From NCBI RefSeq assembly GCF_963678635.1, contig NC_087062.1, positions 74,263,849 to 74,327,848 of the forward strand: a stretch of DNA of 64,000 nt. The letters are read 5' to 3'. The DNA is from Symsagittifera roscoffensis. Its lineage: Eukaryota > Xenacoelomorpha > Acoela > Convolutidae. The notes below the pieces were generated by a model. The model searched no databases, was not told where the DNA came from, and saw only the letters and a list, made by a program, of their open reading frames with translations. Positions within the stretch are counted from its first letter, which is position 1. Each line of letters starts with the position of its first letter. Positions 23,845-34,044 of the stretch are shown one piece after another. The translations under genes and the position numbers were made by a program.

Positions 23845-23985
23845 CTTTACGAGTACAAAGAGAAGAATTTGATAAATTACTCGATATACTTCCCTCATTA
23901 CAAAGTTATGTAGAGACATTCAAAAATTCTTGTATCATTATTGACGAATCGGCGGTAGAAATTGAACGTACAGAAATTGAATGAA
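23845..23985 (+). pseudogene. Decayed Polinton coding fragment
   Basis: The plus strand reads REEFDKLLDILPSLQSY, then CIIIDESAVEIERTEIE and a stop, a clean amphipathic stretch inside otherwise broken DNA. It is probably part of a gene spanning 23.7-24.2 kb. No family is recognised, and it could be the remains of the protease that I could not otherwise find. Confidence 0.3.
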
Positions 23986-24408
23986 ATGCTTAAAATTTTT
24001 GAGATTATACAGAAAAAATTTTCTTCAAAAATAAAAAAATTGTTTGTACCTGTATTGTTTTGGACCCGCACTTGAATTTGAAAAAATGGAACAAAATTTT
24101 CCTTTTGAAGGTCAAATGGAAATGGATATGGAAATTCCTGTATGGATTTTTTTTTTGCAAAACCCAAAATCTTTAGACTACGTGCAATTCTAAATGACTC
24201 TGCTGGATCTGAAATCTACTTCAAAAAATGAACTAGATATTTCCTGGATATTGTTATGTTGCACCTAGTCTTCCCAGTTAATTTTTTCTTAGTCGCATGC
24301 CCGGATTACATTTGTTCATTTGTTAAAGTATTTCCCTCATCAGTATATTCCTTGTTCGGTTTGTAGTCACTTTACATAAAAAAAAACTCAAGAGTAAACA
24401 GTTAACAG

Positions 24409-24900
24409 AATGAGCCTAGTTGTTTTGGATACTGAATGTATTGAAAACAACATAGTTTAAAAAAATTAGCAGTTTAGAAGGATGGACAAACTGTGGGATA
24501 TTCCTTTCTTCCTCCCAAAGAACTCGAACTAAAATCCCAATACACTTGATGTACAAGAAATCGTCATGGAATCAGTTGGAGCAGCGGTTACAAAAAAACA
24601 CTGAACTTGAAAAAGTATTGAAAAACCAAGTAGCCTCAGAAACGGAATTTTTTGCATGTTATGAAAAATTCAAGTTTATCAGAATTTTTGGAAACAATGC
24701 CCAAAAGTTCAGTATTTGATATTCAAAGATGAAGATTTTGAGTGGAGGTGTAGCAACTACCCATTTCGTCAAGCAAAAACTCTTCACTGTGGAAAAAAAA
24801 GAATTTGCATACGGAACATGGACTCGGTCTTTTTATAACATTTTGTATATCAAACTAATTTTATTGTACTATCTTTTTGAACTATAATTAAATGTCATTG
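24409..24900 (+). pseudogene. Decayed Polinton gene with a DTE motif
   Basis: Starts MSLVVLDTECIENNIV. A stop and frameshifts follow, then CPKVQYLIFKDEDFEWRCS and NYPFRQAKTLHCGKK. The opening hydrophobic strand followed by DTE resembles the first motif of DEDD-type 3'-5' exonucleases, but the other motifs cannot be placed. It lies directly upstream of the membrane protein and ATPase genes. The function suggestion is weak. Confidence 0.4.
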
Positions 24901-24925
24901 TTAAGTTTTTCTTACTAGAGTTAAG

Positions 24926-25189
24926 ATGGTCGATCAATGTGACAAGCCAGTAAATTCAGGAATTTTTGATTATGATGAAAAAAATTATGAACGAAGTTCA
25001 TGGCAGTTGTTTGAACAAACATGTAATAAATCTCTTTTAGTTTTTCTTTGCCAATTTTTTGTTATAGTTTTGATGATAGTACGTGCAATCGTTCGAAAAA
25101 TGTTATCCAAAACATGTGAAGGAACGACAGTTTGGATAGCTATCTTATCAAGTACAGTCGGTTATATTCTACCTTCTCCGAAGCCATGA
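24926..25189 (+). CDS. Small membrane protein of Polinton
   Basis: An intact 87-codon frame, MVDQCDKPVNSGIFDYDEKN, with one strongly hydrophobic segment (SLLVFLCQFFVIVLMIVRAI, about residues 33-52) followed by basic residues and a second apolar stretch ending VGYILPSPKP. It overlaps the start of the ATPase frame by about 58 bp. A short membrane protein before the ATPase is a recurring position in animal Polintons; whether it is a virion membrane protein is unknown. Confidence 0.55.
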   Translation: MVDQCDKPVNSGIFDYDEKNYERSSWQLFEQTCNKSLLVFLCQFFVIVLMIVRAIVRKMLSKTCEGTTVWIAILSSTVGYILPSPKP

Positions 25190-26066
25190 ATAAAATAATA
25201 TCTACCAATGAAGGAACTTTTTTTGTTTCCCTAATTGGACCAAGTGGATCTGGAAAATCTCATGTTTTTTTTGATTGGTTGACAATTGGTACTTTTAAAC
25301 CAGCATTCGACAAATTTTTCTACTTTATCAAAATTATCAACCTCTCTATAGTCAAATGCAAAGAAGAAAACCTTGATTTCATCCAAGGAGTAGAGTTTAA
25401 CTTGATTAAAAATCTTGCGAATAATGGAACTAAGTATCTGCTTATAATTGATGATTCTTGGGAAATTTCAAACTCCAAACAATTTGTAGAAATTGCCCCT
25501 GCTGGAAGACACAGGGGTTTGAATACAAAACTTATCAAACACAATTTATTTCACCAAAGCAAATTGGGAAGAGATGTAGAGTTACAAAACACACACAGTC
25601 TTGTTCAAGTGAAGTCACCGAGAGATGTTTTAAAAACTAATACGTTAAGCCGTTAAGTAGGTATCGGATCTCAATTGAAAGAGTGGTATCAAGATGCAAC
25701 ATCTATTCCCTATGGTCAATCATTTATTGATTTAACCCCAAAAACAGTTGACTTACTTAGATATTGCTCTAATAGTGGCTCAGGTCCAACAAAAATTTAC
25801 CAGCTGGAATAGAGACAAAGTTTTTGGACGTTGAGTACACAAAACGTCTCTATTCTCCCAATATTTCGAAAACTTTCCCTAAGACTCCGAAAACAATTCA
25901 TTCTCAAATGTCCAAAAGATTTTATTCAGTTTCTGAGCGAGTGTTCGGTAAACCTATTGAGATGAGAGCTTCGAGACCTTCGGAAAGAAGACGTAGTAAA
26001 ATATCGAAAAGAAATTTTAGAATTAACGAAAAAGAACTCCTCTACCTTAAAGAAGAAATATTTTAA
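25132..26066 (+). pseudogene. Polinton FtsK/HerA-type packaging ATPase
   Basis: Walker A is GPSGSGKSH (about residues 37-45), Walker B is YLLIIDDS (about 102-109), and the sensor/arginine region is RHRGLNTKLIKHNLFHQSK followed by LGRDVELQNTH and KSPRDVL. This fits the A32-like DNA-packaging ATPase. An in-frame TAA at 25654-25656 interrupts the conserved piece continuing IGSQLKEWYQDATS. A frameshift near 25800 leads to LDVEYTKRLYSPNISK, after which the C-terminal part runs to 26066. The role would be pumping element DNA into a capsid. The broken frame makes it non-functional. Confidence 0.85.
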
Positions 26067-26487
26067 GTTCAACATAAGAGTTAGAAAGGAAACAAAAAAT
26101 GGAACGAAAGCAAGAAAAAAGATTGGACTAAGAATTATGATCCTATCTACAATGCTGTAAATGCGTCGTTGAAAATGAGTAATATTAATCGCCTTATTGA
26201 TTTAATTTTAAATTCTCCTAGAATAAAACTCAACCAGACAAAATCATATTAGATAATTGAGATACAAAAAAACCTATTGTAGACTTTGTGTGTGCACAAA
26301 AGCGGAAAAATAGTTTTCCAGATAATTACTTTAATATTTTGGTAGCAACTCAAACTCCACCTAAATTTGTTATCAATAAGAATGCCAAACAAAAGACAGA
26401 GTAGCTTGGATCCCTTTCAAAAACTGAAAAGGTAAGACTTAAAAGACTGTAATTTAGGTGTAGAGCTGCGTACGGATCTGTTTAAAA

Positions 26488-27300
26488 TTGAGTAAACCGA
26501 GTGGCTTATCAAAAACGAAAATAGAACGATTCTTACAAACCAAGTCATTGTATACAAAGTTTGGTCCAGTAATCAGGCGTTTCCGAAGACTTCAAGCTGT
26601 TTTAAAATTTATTATTGAAACCTGGAGTATGGACTTGGCTTTTGTAAACAAGTTAGTTAGTCAAATCAATAGCGTCAAGTATTTATTACTTGCTGTAGAT
26701 ATTTTTACCAGATTTATTTGTCAGAGTTCAAACAATGAGCAAAAAGTATGCTAAGGACACATTACAAGCTTTCAAAATAAAGATTTCTCAAAAACACTCC
26801 TGAAAAACTTTGGGTTGATGAATGAACAGAATATGGGGGAAATTTTTAAAAGTTTTGCACGGAGAAAAACATAGAAATTTACTCAATAATGATTGAAACA
26901 AAATCAGTGTTTGCAGCGAAAGCAATTCAGTCTTTGAAACCTATAATATATCGTTACATTGAAGATCATGGTGGGAAAATTGTTCCCAAATTGCAACAGT
27001 TTGTTTCTACATTGAACTGTCGTGAAAATCGATCTATTGAAAAACCTCGGGGAGAAGTGAAAAATAAAGAATTTTTATAAGTTTTGTTTAAAAAAAAATT
27101 CATGAAATATACTAAGCCAATATTCAAAATTTGGGATAGAGAGAGAATTTCGAAAAAAAGATAACCCGCTCCGAAAAGGCTACAAGCCACAGTTTACAGA
27201 TGAAAATTTTTAAACTCCGGTAAAATCTACAAAAAAAATCTCCTTCATACGTCATCAAAGATCTCAAAAAGAAAAAATTCTAGGGAAATTTTTTGAAAAA
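26488..27300 (+). pseudogene. Polinton integrase (retroviral-type, DDE)
   Basis: 26488-26754 reads KSLYTKFGPVIRRFRRLQAV and WSMDLAFVNKLVSQ, the first catalytic Asp, then KYLLLAVDIFTRF. The frame breaks after 26754. The second Asp region appears as KLWVDE, stop, TEYGG near 26810. 26889-27080 has AKAIQSLKPIIYRYIEDHGG. The residue where family members carry the catalytic Glu (FAERA-like) is Ala here (FAAKA). Downstream, KYTKPIFKIWDRERISKKR resembles the SH3-like C-terminal domain. The gene is dead by frameshift and by loss of the third catalytic residue. Confidence 0.82.
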
Positions 27301-27349
27301 GAGCTGAGAAAATATTCAGACCAAAGGTAAATTTTTTAAATCAAATTTT

Positions 27350-28130
27350 TATGGATCAGTTGTCATGGATTCTTTCAGTATTTAGCAGGGTTCTATTGCT
27401 TCTTGTAAATGTTATACGAACAATAGTCTTAGCTCTCTTACAAATTTTCTACCGCAACAAATACATCTTAAAGGAGAATGAGAGGTTGCTATTTCAGAAA
27501 CATCGTACCCTTCCTTGTACCAAAACCTTACTGAGGGAAAACTTACTTTCATAGATTGGCGAGAAAGTTCTCAGGAAAAAATAAAAATTCAACCGATGCA
27601 TATTGACCCTGGATTGTATCCAAGTATTGTTGATATAGTTGTAGCCATGAATGACGAAGTTCCCAAACGTATAAGGGCACAAAAAATGATTATAACGGAA
27701 TTTATGAATCAGTAGATGAGATAACACAAAAACTAGCCTTCTTTTACCTGAGGATCAATCAGCATTTTTAATTCAAAACGCTGATTTGAGTCACATTTTT
27801 GGTAATTTAGAACAACATCAGACTGTGGTTATAATGAAACGAAAAGGTACATATTATCTTAAGTATTCGTACACATAATGAGAATGCATTCCCTAAGGAT
27901 TTATAGTGATATTACAAAAGATAATCTAGTAGGTGATATAAAAACTCCATTACTGCGTTGTATTCCTTTCATTTCCAAAGTAAAAATGGAGAGATAAAAG
28001 TTTATTGAGAAACTCTTTCCATAGCTTAAAAAAAGAACAAAGGGATACGACAAGCAAAAAATTTACTTTTGTGTCCGTAGAAATTACACGAGTTGTTCTT
28101 TTGCTTACGCAAAATTTCAGATAACCATTT
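27350..28130 (+). pseudogene. Polinton virion-associated gene (probable minor capsid type)
   Basis: A hydrophobic piece (27351-27554) precedes a frame at 27515-27715 with KLTFIDWRESSQEKIKIQPM and HIDPGLYPSIVDIVVAMND. Broken pieces follow, including LQNADLSHIFG-like and CIPFISKVKNGEI-like stretches. The order ATPase, integrase, this gene, basic protein, capsid protein matches animal Polintons, where a minor jelly-roll capsid protein is expected here. I recognise the conserved block but am not sure of the exact role. Confidence 0.5.
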
Positions 28131-28418
28131 TTGAACAATACTTCACATGAAATGATTGCTCAAAGTTTGCTCAAAAAATATATATTCCCAGCTGCAAAAA
28201 GAATCGGAGCAGATTTATTTGAAACTGCAGCTCAAGAGATTGGAGAAGTTGACATTGGAGTTGAAAAAATTCAAAACAATTGCAAAAGATGTTGGAACAA
28301 AAACAGTTCGAAAACAATTGGGAGGTGGAAAAAAACCAAACGTAGAACTGAAAGAACCCTTTCTCGAGAAAGTAGGTCGAAAAAAGTCGCTCTCGTAAAG
28401 ACGTTTTTGACAAAATAA
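28131..28418 (+). pseudogene. Small basic Polinton protein
   Basis: Reads MIAQSLLKKYIFPAAKRIGA, then DLFETAAQEIGEV, and after a one-base shift FKTIAKDVGTKTVRKQLGGG, KKPNVELKEPF. An amphipathic or hydrophobic N-terminus plus a lysine/arginine-rich tail is typical of small capsid-cement or DNA-condensing proteins encoded just before the major capsid gene. Both frames are partly open, so a frameshift splits the gene. Confidence 0.55.
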
Positions 28419-28419
28419 A

Positions 28420-29640
28420 ATGAGTTTAAACGAAATTAGCCATCTTTGGTACGGGGCTTTTACAAATTCTTCTCTGGAGATTTTTGATAAAGTATCGGTT
28501 TCGGAAACAATTTTTTCTTCTTAAACGCAAGAAGTATTCCCCAGTACTTCTCTAGATGAAAGCAATATTGAGTTTGAATTTGATACAGATCGCAATCTCT
28601 ACTTGGATATGCGCGATACCCATTTTAATTTGAAGCTTTAATTATCGAAGGGAAGGTTGGTTCATGCTTTCAAGAGAGAGAAAGCAGAACATAAAGAATC
28701 AGATAACGAACCAGAATTTACTTATTTTATGTAACTAATCTAGTACATTCTCTATTCTCCAATTAAGAAGTTTGTTTTTATTAATACATTGGTTTACAAC
28801 GCCAATGGCTTATATCTTCTTAGAGCACAAATATGGAATGAATTCAACTCGTCGGCAGTGAGTAATACAGGAATACTTGCTTGCCATGGATATAGTTTTG
28901 AAGAATTTCCTGATACCTTTCATATGCATCCGTTCACTGATAGAGCAAATTCCTTAGGAACAGTGATAACTTTTTGACTCTATGGGAGGCTTGCCATTGA
29001 TTTTCTTACTTGCGAAAAATTGTAACTACCGAAAACCGAAGTTTGAAAAAAATTTTACATGCTATCTGATAACCCAAATGTCCGTCTGATAATTGTTGGT
29101 TGTTCGCTGTTTAATAGAAAATTTTTAGTTGCTGAACCTAATCATCAATACTTGGAAGGGATCTGGAAAAGGAACCTGCTCAATACAATTACGTGGAAAC
29201 TATAGCAAGAACCTTTATCATTCCATCTCGTCAAAACCAGTTTATTCAGGAAAATGTTTTCAATAATGCTCCAATCAGAAGAATAGCTGTTGCAATGAAC
29301 GCATATTCAGCTGTCGCGGACTCCTTCCATGAAAACCCTTTCAACTATCGAAAATTTTATTTGAGAGAGCTTAGAATTATTCGGGATGGAAGAGCAAATG
29401 TGTCATTAGATACAACTTCTCCTTGTCGCCCCTATGTTACAACAATGAAAGCAAAGCATTTTAAGGAAGATTTTCAAAGTCACTATATTCTAGTTATTGA
29501 CTTGACTTCACTTCAGGATGCAGCTGAACAGTTGCATTATCCAGGACTTAGTGGAAAAAGCTTGAGCAAGATATACTGGAAAAAGCTTCTCTTGGAGCAA
29601 GTCACGAAAGTGATGACCTTGTGAGAAACATTATCAAATA
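28420..29640 (+). pseudogene. Polinton major capsid protein (double jelly-roll)
   Basis: Starts MSLNEISHLWYGAFTNSSLE. Recognisable blocks are NIEFEFDTDRNLYLDMRDTH, YNANGLYLLRAQIWNEFNSS, CHGYSFEEFPDTFHMHPFTD, GRLAIDFLTCEKL, and the best preserved stretch at 29193-29624 with ARTFIIPSRQNQFIQENVF, APIRRIAVAMN and CRPYVTTMKAKHF. Six or more stops and shifts break it. The family forms the icosahedral shell in the proposed polintovirus stage. The last about 120 bp are repeated at 29661-29800. Confidence 0.82.
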
Positions 29641-29802
29641 TTCAAATAAAAAAATTCGAAGCAGCTGAGCAGTTGAACTATCCAGGACTTAGTGGAAAAA
29701 GCTTGAGCAATACTTAGTGGAAAAAGTTTCTCTTGGAGCAAGTCACGACAGTGATGGCCTTGGGAGAAAGATTATCAAGTATTCAAATAAAAAAATTCGA
29801 AG
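29520..29802 (+). repeat. Tandem duplication of the capsid gene 3' end (141 bp)
   Basis: 29520-29660 and 29661-29802 are similar, both starting GCAGCTGA.CAGTTG and containing CCAGGACTTAGTGGAAAAAG. The duplicate lies after the first copy's stop codon and has diverged. Confidence 0.85.
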
Positions 29803-29809
29803 CAGTCCC

Positions 29810-30124
29810 TAAAAAAGTTTCATTTTTTGAAACCATCGAAAAAAAGTTTTTTTTTTCGATTTTTCAAGACAAAAATGTTTCTTAAAGACTAGAATTTATT
29901 GGCAAGTAAATTCAAACTAAATTTCAAAAAACTTCCGAAATTTACCTTCCTTTTTTGGATGTTTCAAGATAAAAATGTTTTTTCAAGATAAAAATGCTTT
30001 TTCAAGATAAAAATGTATTTGCAAGTAAAAATAAAAAACAAAATTTAAATATCCTGAAACCTAGCATCTGAAATTTACCATACCAAAGTTTTGTCAGAAA
30101 AGATAGCCCTTTCATATCTGAAAA
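29810..30124. repeat. AT-rich Polinton tail with 20-bp repeats
   Basis: Non-coding. At about 29970-30030 the motif TTTTTTCAAGATAAAAATG occurs three times in a row, with a related copy near 29860. It lies between the capsid gene and the right terminal repeat. Confidence 0.6.
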
Positions 30125-30379
30125 CGTAGAAGTTACCTAAGAAACGCATGTATCGGCAAATTCGAACACCAAAAAATTTGGGCGCCGAAACTTTTTTAAA
30201 ACTTACCATCTCAAACCTCGTATCTTAATACATGGCAAAACCTATAACCTTTCTTAATACATTGGAAATCTATTCCCTATCTTAATTCATAGCCAGCGGT
30301 CCCAGAAATCTACTTCCTATCTTAAAACATGGAAGACATCCGGCACCCCCTCCCCCCACCTCTCCTCACTCTTCTACTA
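30125..30379 (-). repeat. Polinton right terminal inverted repeat
   Basis: Reverse complement of 16641-16897; inner edge CGTAGAAGTTACCTAAGAAAC, outer edge CTCTTCTACT. The outer part has a longer C-run (CCCCCTCCCCCCACC) than the left copy. Confidence 0.9.
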
Positions 30380-30399
30380 TTAACGCAAATATGCTGAAA

Positions 30400-31100
30400 A
30401 ATGAAAGTTTCTCCGACTATTTGCCAAGTACTTAATCCTAACTTTGCAGATGAACATTTCAAAATTAGATCTGGATAAATACTTCTTACAATTTGAAGCT
30501 CAATTCGAAATTTTCGTTTTCGTCTTACTGCAAGAATTCAAAAAATTGAATCGTTCCATGCTACAGCTTCAGTTGATGACTTGCTCAAAAAACTTTATTG
30601 AGCCTCAATTATATTTTAGATAATTACGCGCCGTTGAAAAAGCCAAAAAACAAAAAATTGATTGCCCCTGGTTGTCGACTCATTTAAAAAATTTATAAGC
30701 TAAGCAAAACAGATTTCATAAACTTGGTAAACAAACAATGAAAATTTTAGAGCAAAATCTCGCTTCGAAGCTGCAAGAAGTTAAGCTGAAATTGAAATTT
30801 AAAAATACAATAAAAAGTTTTGCTACCATTAATTCAGAGTTTTTTTGGTGTCTTCTGGAAAATTAAAAATGATTAAATCGTCTGAAGGACACTGAAAACA
30901 TTTCTTGTAGTACAATAGCTTCAGAGAAAATAAGTAGCGGTAAGGTTGGTAGTGACAAATTAGTTAGTGGTAGCGACAAATTAAATTAGTCAGTTCAATG
31001 CCTGCTTTTTCTCCAATGGCAGCAACTTAACTACTCAAATTCCCAAGTCAGGATTTGATCAGTTTTATATTGATCCCCGCTTTGCATAAATTATTCTTCA
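30400..31100 (+). mobile_element. Fragment of a Jockey/CR1-like non-LTR retrotransposon
   Basis: At 30619 the plus strand reads DNYAPLKKPKNKKLIAP, then in another frame PWLSTHLKNL, AKQNRFHKLGKQT. This is the typical linker between endonuclease and reverse transcriptase of this superfamily (D.aP......PW....). No RT motif follows, so only a scrap of ORF2 is present. It directly abuts the right end of the Polinton. Confidence 0.55.
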
Positions 31101-31218
31101 GATAAAAATTCTATTTCATGCGTTATTCATCTGGTAGATACTAACTGGGAGTCACGTGATATATGTACAGATTTAAATAATAGGAGAGAAAATTTAATGG
31201 TCACGGAGCAGGGAAGAT

Positions 31219-31224
31219 TTTATT
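31219..31224 (-). terminator. Polyadenylation signal AATAAA
   Basis: On the minus strand the hexamer AATAAA begins four bases after the stop codon of the ZNFX1-like gene (TAA at 31229-31231). It would give a very short 3' untranslated region. Confidence 0.5.
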
Positions 31225-31228
31225 AGTT

Positions 31229-33746
31229 TTAAGACATTTTCCAGTGAATGTTGAACAGAGGAAGAATCTGATCGACATCTTGAATAATCACCATTTTGGA
31301 GTAATTTTCTTTGCCATCTGGTTCAACCAAATGGGAGTCATGCTGCCGACAAATTTCTTTGCTGTTGTGTTTCATAACAGAACACTCATTGGCCTTAATT
31401 TGCTTTCCGCCTAGAATTCGTGCCATGATTAGTGTTCCTCGACCACCTGCATATGCAATGGAGACGTCTGGAAACTCTGAAAAATAGATTCCGTATCCAT
31501 GTGCCGTTCGTTGTATCTTGTCCAACCTGAAGTTTTGTTTCATAATTGGCTCTGGGTCAGTCATCGGAGTTCCGTGAAACACTAAGATTTCTTTGGACAT
31601 ATTTTGACCTCTAACCTCAGCTAATTGAGCTTTCTTTGCATTATACTTTGTTTCTAGTTCTGGGTTGATATACATATCAACATAATCAATCGTTTTTTCG
31701 CGTTGATCTCTTCGAGCAAGTCGCAGAAAATGAGCTTCGGCAATTCTAAAGTACTTTTCACGGGAATCGTTCATATCAAATTCGCGACTGGCTTTCAATT
31801 CGATCTTTTGAAACTTTCCGGTTCGCCATTCTTCTCTCGTATCCGATGCCAACAATTTTACGTCTTGGTCAAGAGTGAAGCTAACATACCCTTTGATGGC
31901 AATGTAAAACGGGTTATATATGAAATATTCACAAATTCCATTGTTGCTTGGAATAAAAGCTGAGTCGAATTGACCTGCTCCCAGACCTTTGACGTCCAAT
32001 GGGATGTTTTGTCCAGGTTTGTAAGCCCTACATTTTCCAATAAGCACGTCACAGATAAGCACAGTGAAAATGAATCCTTCGTTTTTTGAGTAAACTTCTT
32101 GACTCAACGTAGAAAACTCCACACGTCCAAGAGGTGTTTTTGAATATTTTCCCGTTTTCGTTTTATTGAACTTTGAATGAAACCCTGTGTTGACAAAGTT
32201 TTCAATCTCAGAAGGTTTTGCAGCAGTGAAAAAGCACATTGTCTGTCTATTTCGAGGATCAATGAGCTTGATTTGGTTTTCAACCAACCGTTTTTGGGCC
32301 ATAGCATTATGAACTTTTACGACATTTTTAATTTTCACCAATAATCCTGGTTTTACTGTCAGGTATTTGATGGCTTGATCCTTCATGGTAAAATATTCTT
32401 CACTGGTTTCTGAGTTTTTTGGGTCAATCGAATATTTATACACTTTAGCCAGCCGTGCTGATTGCATACTGCTTGCGAATTTTTTGAGCTCATCTCGTTT
32501 TTGATTAATTTCCTGCTTTTGTCGCTCTTCTCTCAATTTCTGTTCTTGCCTCTCCTTTTCTCTTTTTTCCTCTTCGCACGGTTTGCACTTCACGTGTGCA
32601 CAATCTTCGTGGCATTTCTGTGAACAAGTGTTTCCGCACTCGCTGTGTTTTTTCACACATGGTAACTGACAAAAGAATCTTTTGTCACTTTTCACGCACG
32701 GACCTGTACTGTGAGCCCCACATTTTTCACAATGTCGCTGCATTTTTCCATTGCATTTCACTTTATTTTGGTCTTCAAAACACTTTTTGTGCAAGTTTGC
32801 ACCGCACTTGTTGCAGTCGAAAGTGACTTGATGTGCACACGGGTAATCATGTGAATGCTTAGGTCTGCATGTTTTCACACAATTGTGATCACATGGCATC
32901 TTTTCAGGACAGTTGTTGCGGCATGGTATATCTTCCTCAGCTTGGTTGCACTTGCGAGTAAGTTTGGACCCACATGTATGAACAAACTCAACTGTCGCTT
33001 GGCAATCAGAAGAATCGTGTTTATGAACAGAACCGCACTCTTTTTCACAAACGTGCTCACATTTTGTTTGGGAGCTTTTACATTCAGCCCGACACGAAAA
33101 ACTTTCCTCTTTTTCGTGACATTTTCGCTGATAAGGGTGTCCGCATTTTGAGAAATTGAAGTCCAAAGTCGCACTGCATTTTATGTCACTCAATGCTTGG
33201 TGGCATTCTCTCATCAAAAGGTTGCTGCATTTGGGACAAGGCTCTTTTACTTTCTGTTTGCAAATAAGACTTGGGTCCGTTTTGTGTCTATGAGCCGGTT
33301 GGCATGTTTTGTAGCAGCTATGACCGCATTTCAGAAGCCTCTTACAAGGACCACTACACGTTATGTCGCTTTCCTCCTGACAGCATTTTCTCAGCAGCGC
33401 CTGTCCACAAGAATGTTTGAACTCAACGTTCTCTTTGCACTTCGAAGACTTTGCGTCATGTCCATGTGGCAGACTGCAAGGCTGCTTACACATGTGTCGG
33501 CAATCAACTAACGTGAGGTCACATGTTTCCGGACATATTTGATCTTCGGTTTTTTGGTAACACAGCTTTAAGCCCTTATGCCTTCCGCACTTTGGATAAA
33601 TGAACTCGACTTGTTTTTCGCATTGGATCTCGTGTTCTTGTAGGTAGCACAATCTAGTCAAGGTGTTTCCACATTCAGGGCAAGAGAACTTAACTTCATG
33701 CTTACATTTGACGAGTCTGCAACCGTCCCGAATTGGCCTCTGATGA
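31229..33746 (-). CDS. ZNFX1-like protein, last exon: NFX1 zinc fingers, coiled coil, two PARP-like domains
   Basis: The open frame extends upstream of 33661 through CRLVKCKHEVKFSCPECGN to a probable acceptor AG near 33748. It carries about five NFX1-type fingers (for example CRHMCKQPCSLPHGH, CGHSCYKTCQPAHRH, CEHVCEKECGSVHKH, CDHNCVKTCRPKHSH). A K/E/R-rich coiled coil follows (about residues 357-395 counted from 33661). The first PARP-like fold (about 440-600) ends in CEYFIYNP, which keeps the catalytic Glu position, but where HGT is expected it reads FFTA. The second (about 685-810) has VFHGT and HGYGIYFSEF (His and Tyr present), but its last strand reads KMVIIQDVDQILP, lacking the Glu. No C-terminal RZ-type finger as in vertebrate ZNFX1 is seen. 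Products could be ADP-ribosylated targets or simply NAD/nucleic-acid binding; activity cannot be decided by eye. Confidence 0.85.
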
Positions 33747-34044
33747 GCGAAAATACCATCGAGGAAAATATAGACATAGTTTTCTAATTTTCTTTTAAAA
33801 ATTCTGATAACTTAGATTAAAATTTTTGTCAGTATATTTGTAGTTTTGTCAAATTGATTACTTGAACTCTGCTAATTTTTTGAGCTTCCCAGGACAATCT
33901 AAGAAAAACTGAAGGGTTGATTGGCACCTGGTATATTGGTGACCCTTTCCAAAATCAATAAATGTGGTAGTTATAAAATTTTCATGCAAAATTCTATGCG
34001 TGCGAAATCATTAATCCATGGCTTAGAAACTGTTTAATCTTAAT
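33747..34044 (-). other. Probable intron 2 of the ZNFX1-like gene
   Basis: Zinc-finger coding sequence stops making sense after PERCEPDHHHHR and resumes at IRDGCRLVKCKHEV. A minus-strand donor GG/GTTGGC near 34044 and an acceptor CAGAG/G near 33747 keep the frame (phase 2). The donor is not a strong consensus, so the exact boundaries are uncertain. The interior is AT-rich. Confidence 0.55.

Larger units (their letters stand above)
16641..30379 (+). mobile_element. Polinton/Maverick DNA transposon, 13.7 kb, degenerate
   Basis: Ends are 255-257 bp inverted repeats (AGTAGAAGAG... and ...CTCTTCTACT). Between them lie the hallmark genes: protein-primed PolB on the minus strand; packaging ATPase, retroviral-type integrase, a probable minor virion protein, a small basic protein and the major capsid protein on the plus strand. 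I found no convincing Ulp1-like maturation protease. Nearly every gene carries stops or frameshifts, so this is an extinct copy. A 6-bp target duplication is not evident: GAAAAT on the left, ATTAAC on the right. Confidence 0.9.

Noticed and set aside
32596-33511. Plus-strand frames across the zinc-finger exon
   Set aside because: Antisense shadows of cysteine/histidine codons.
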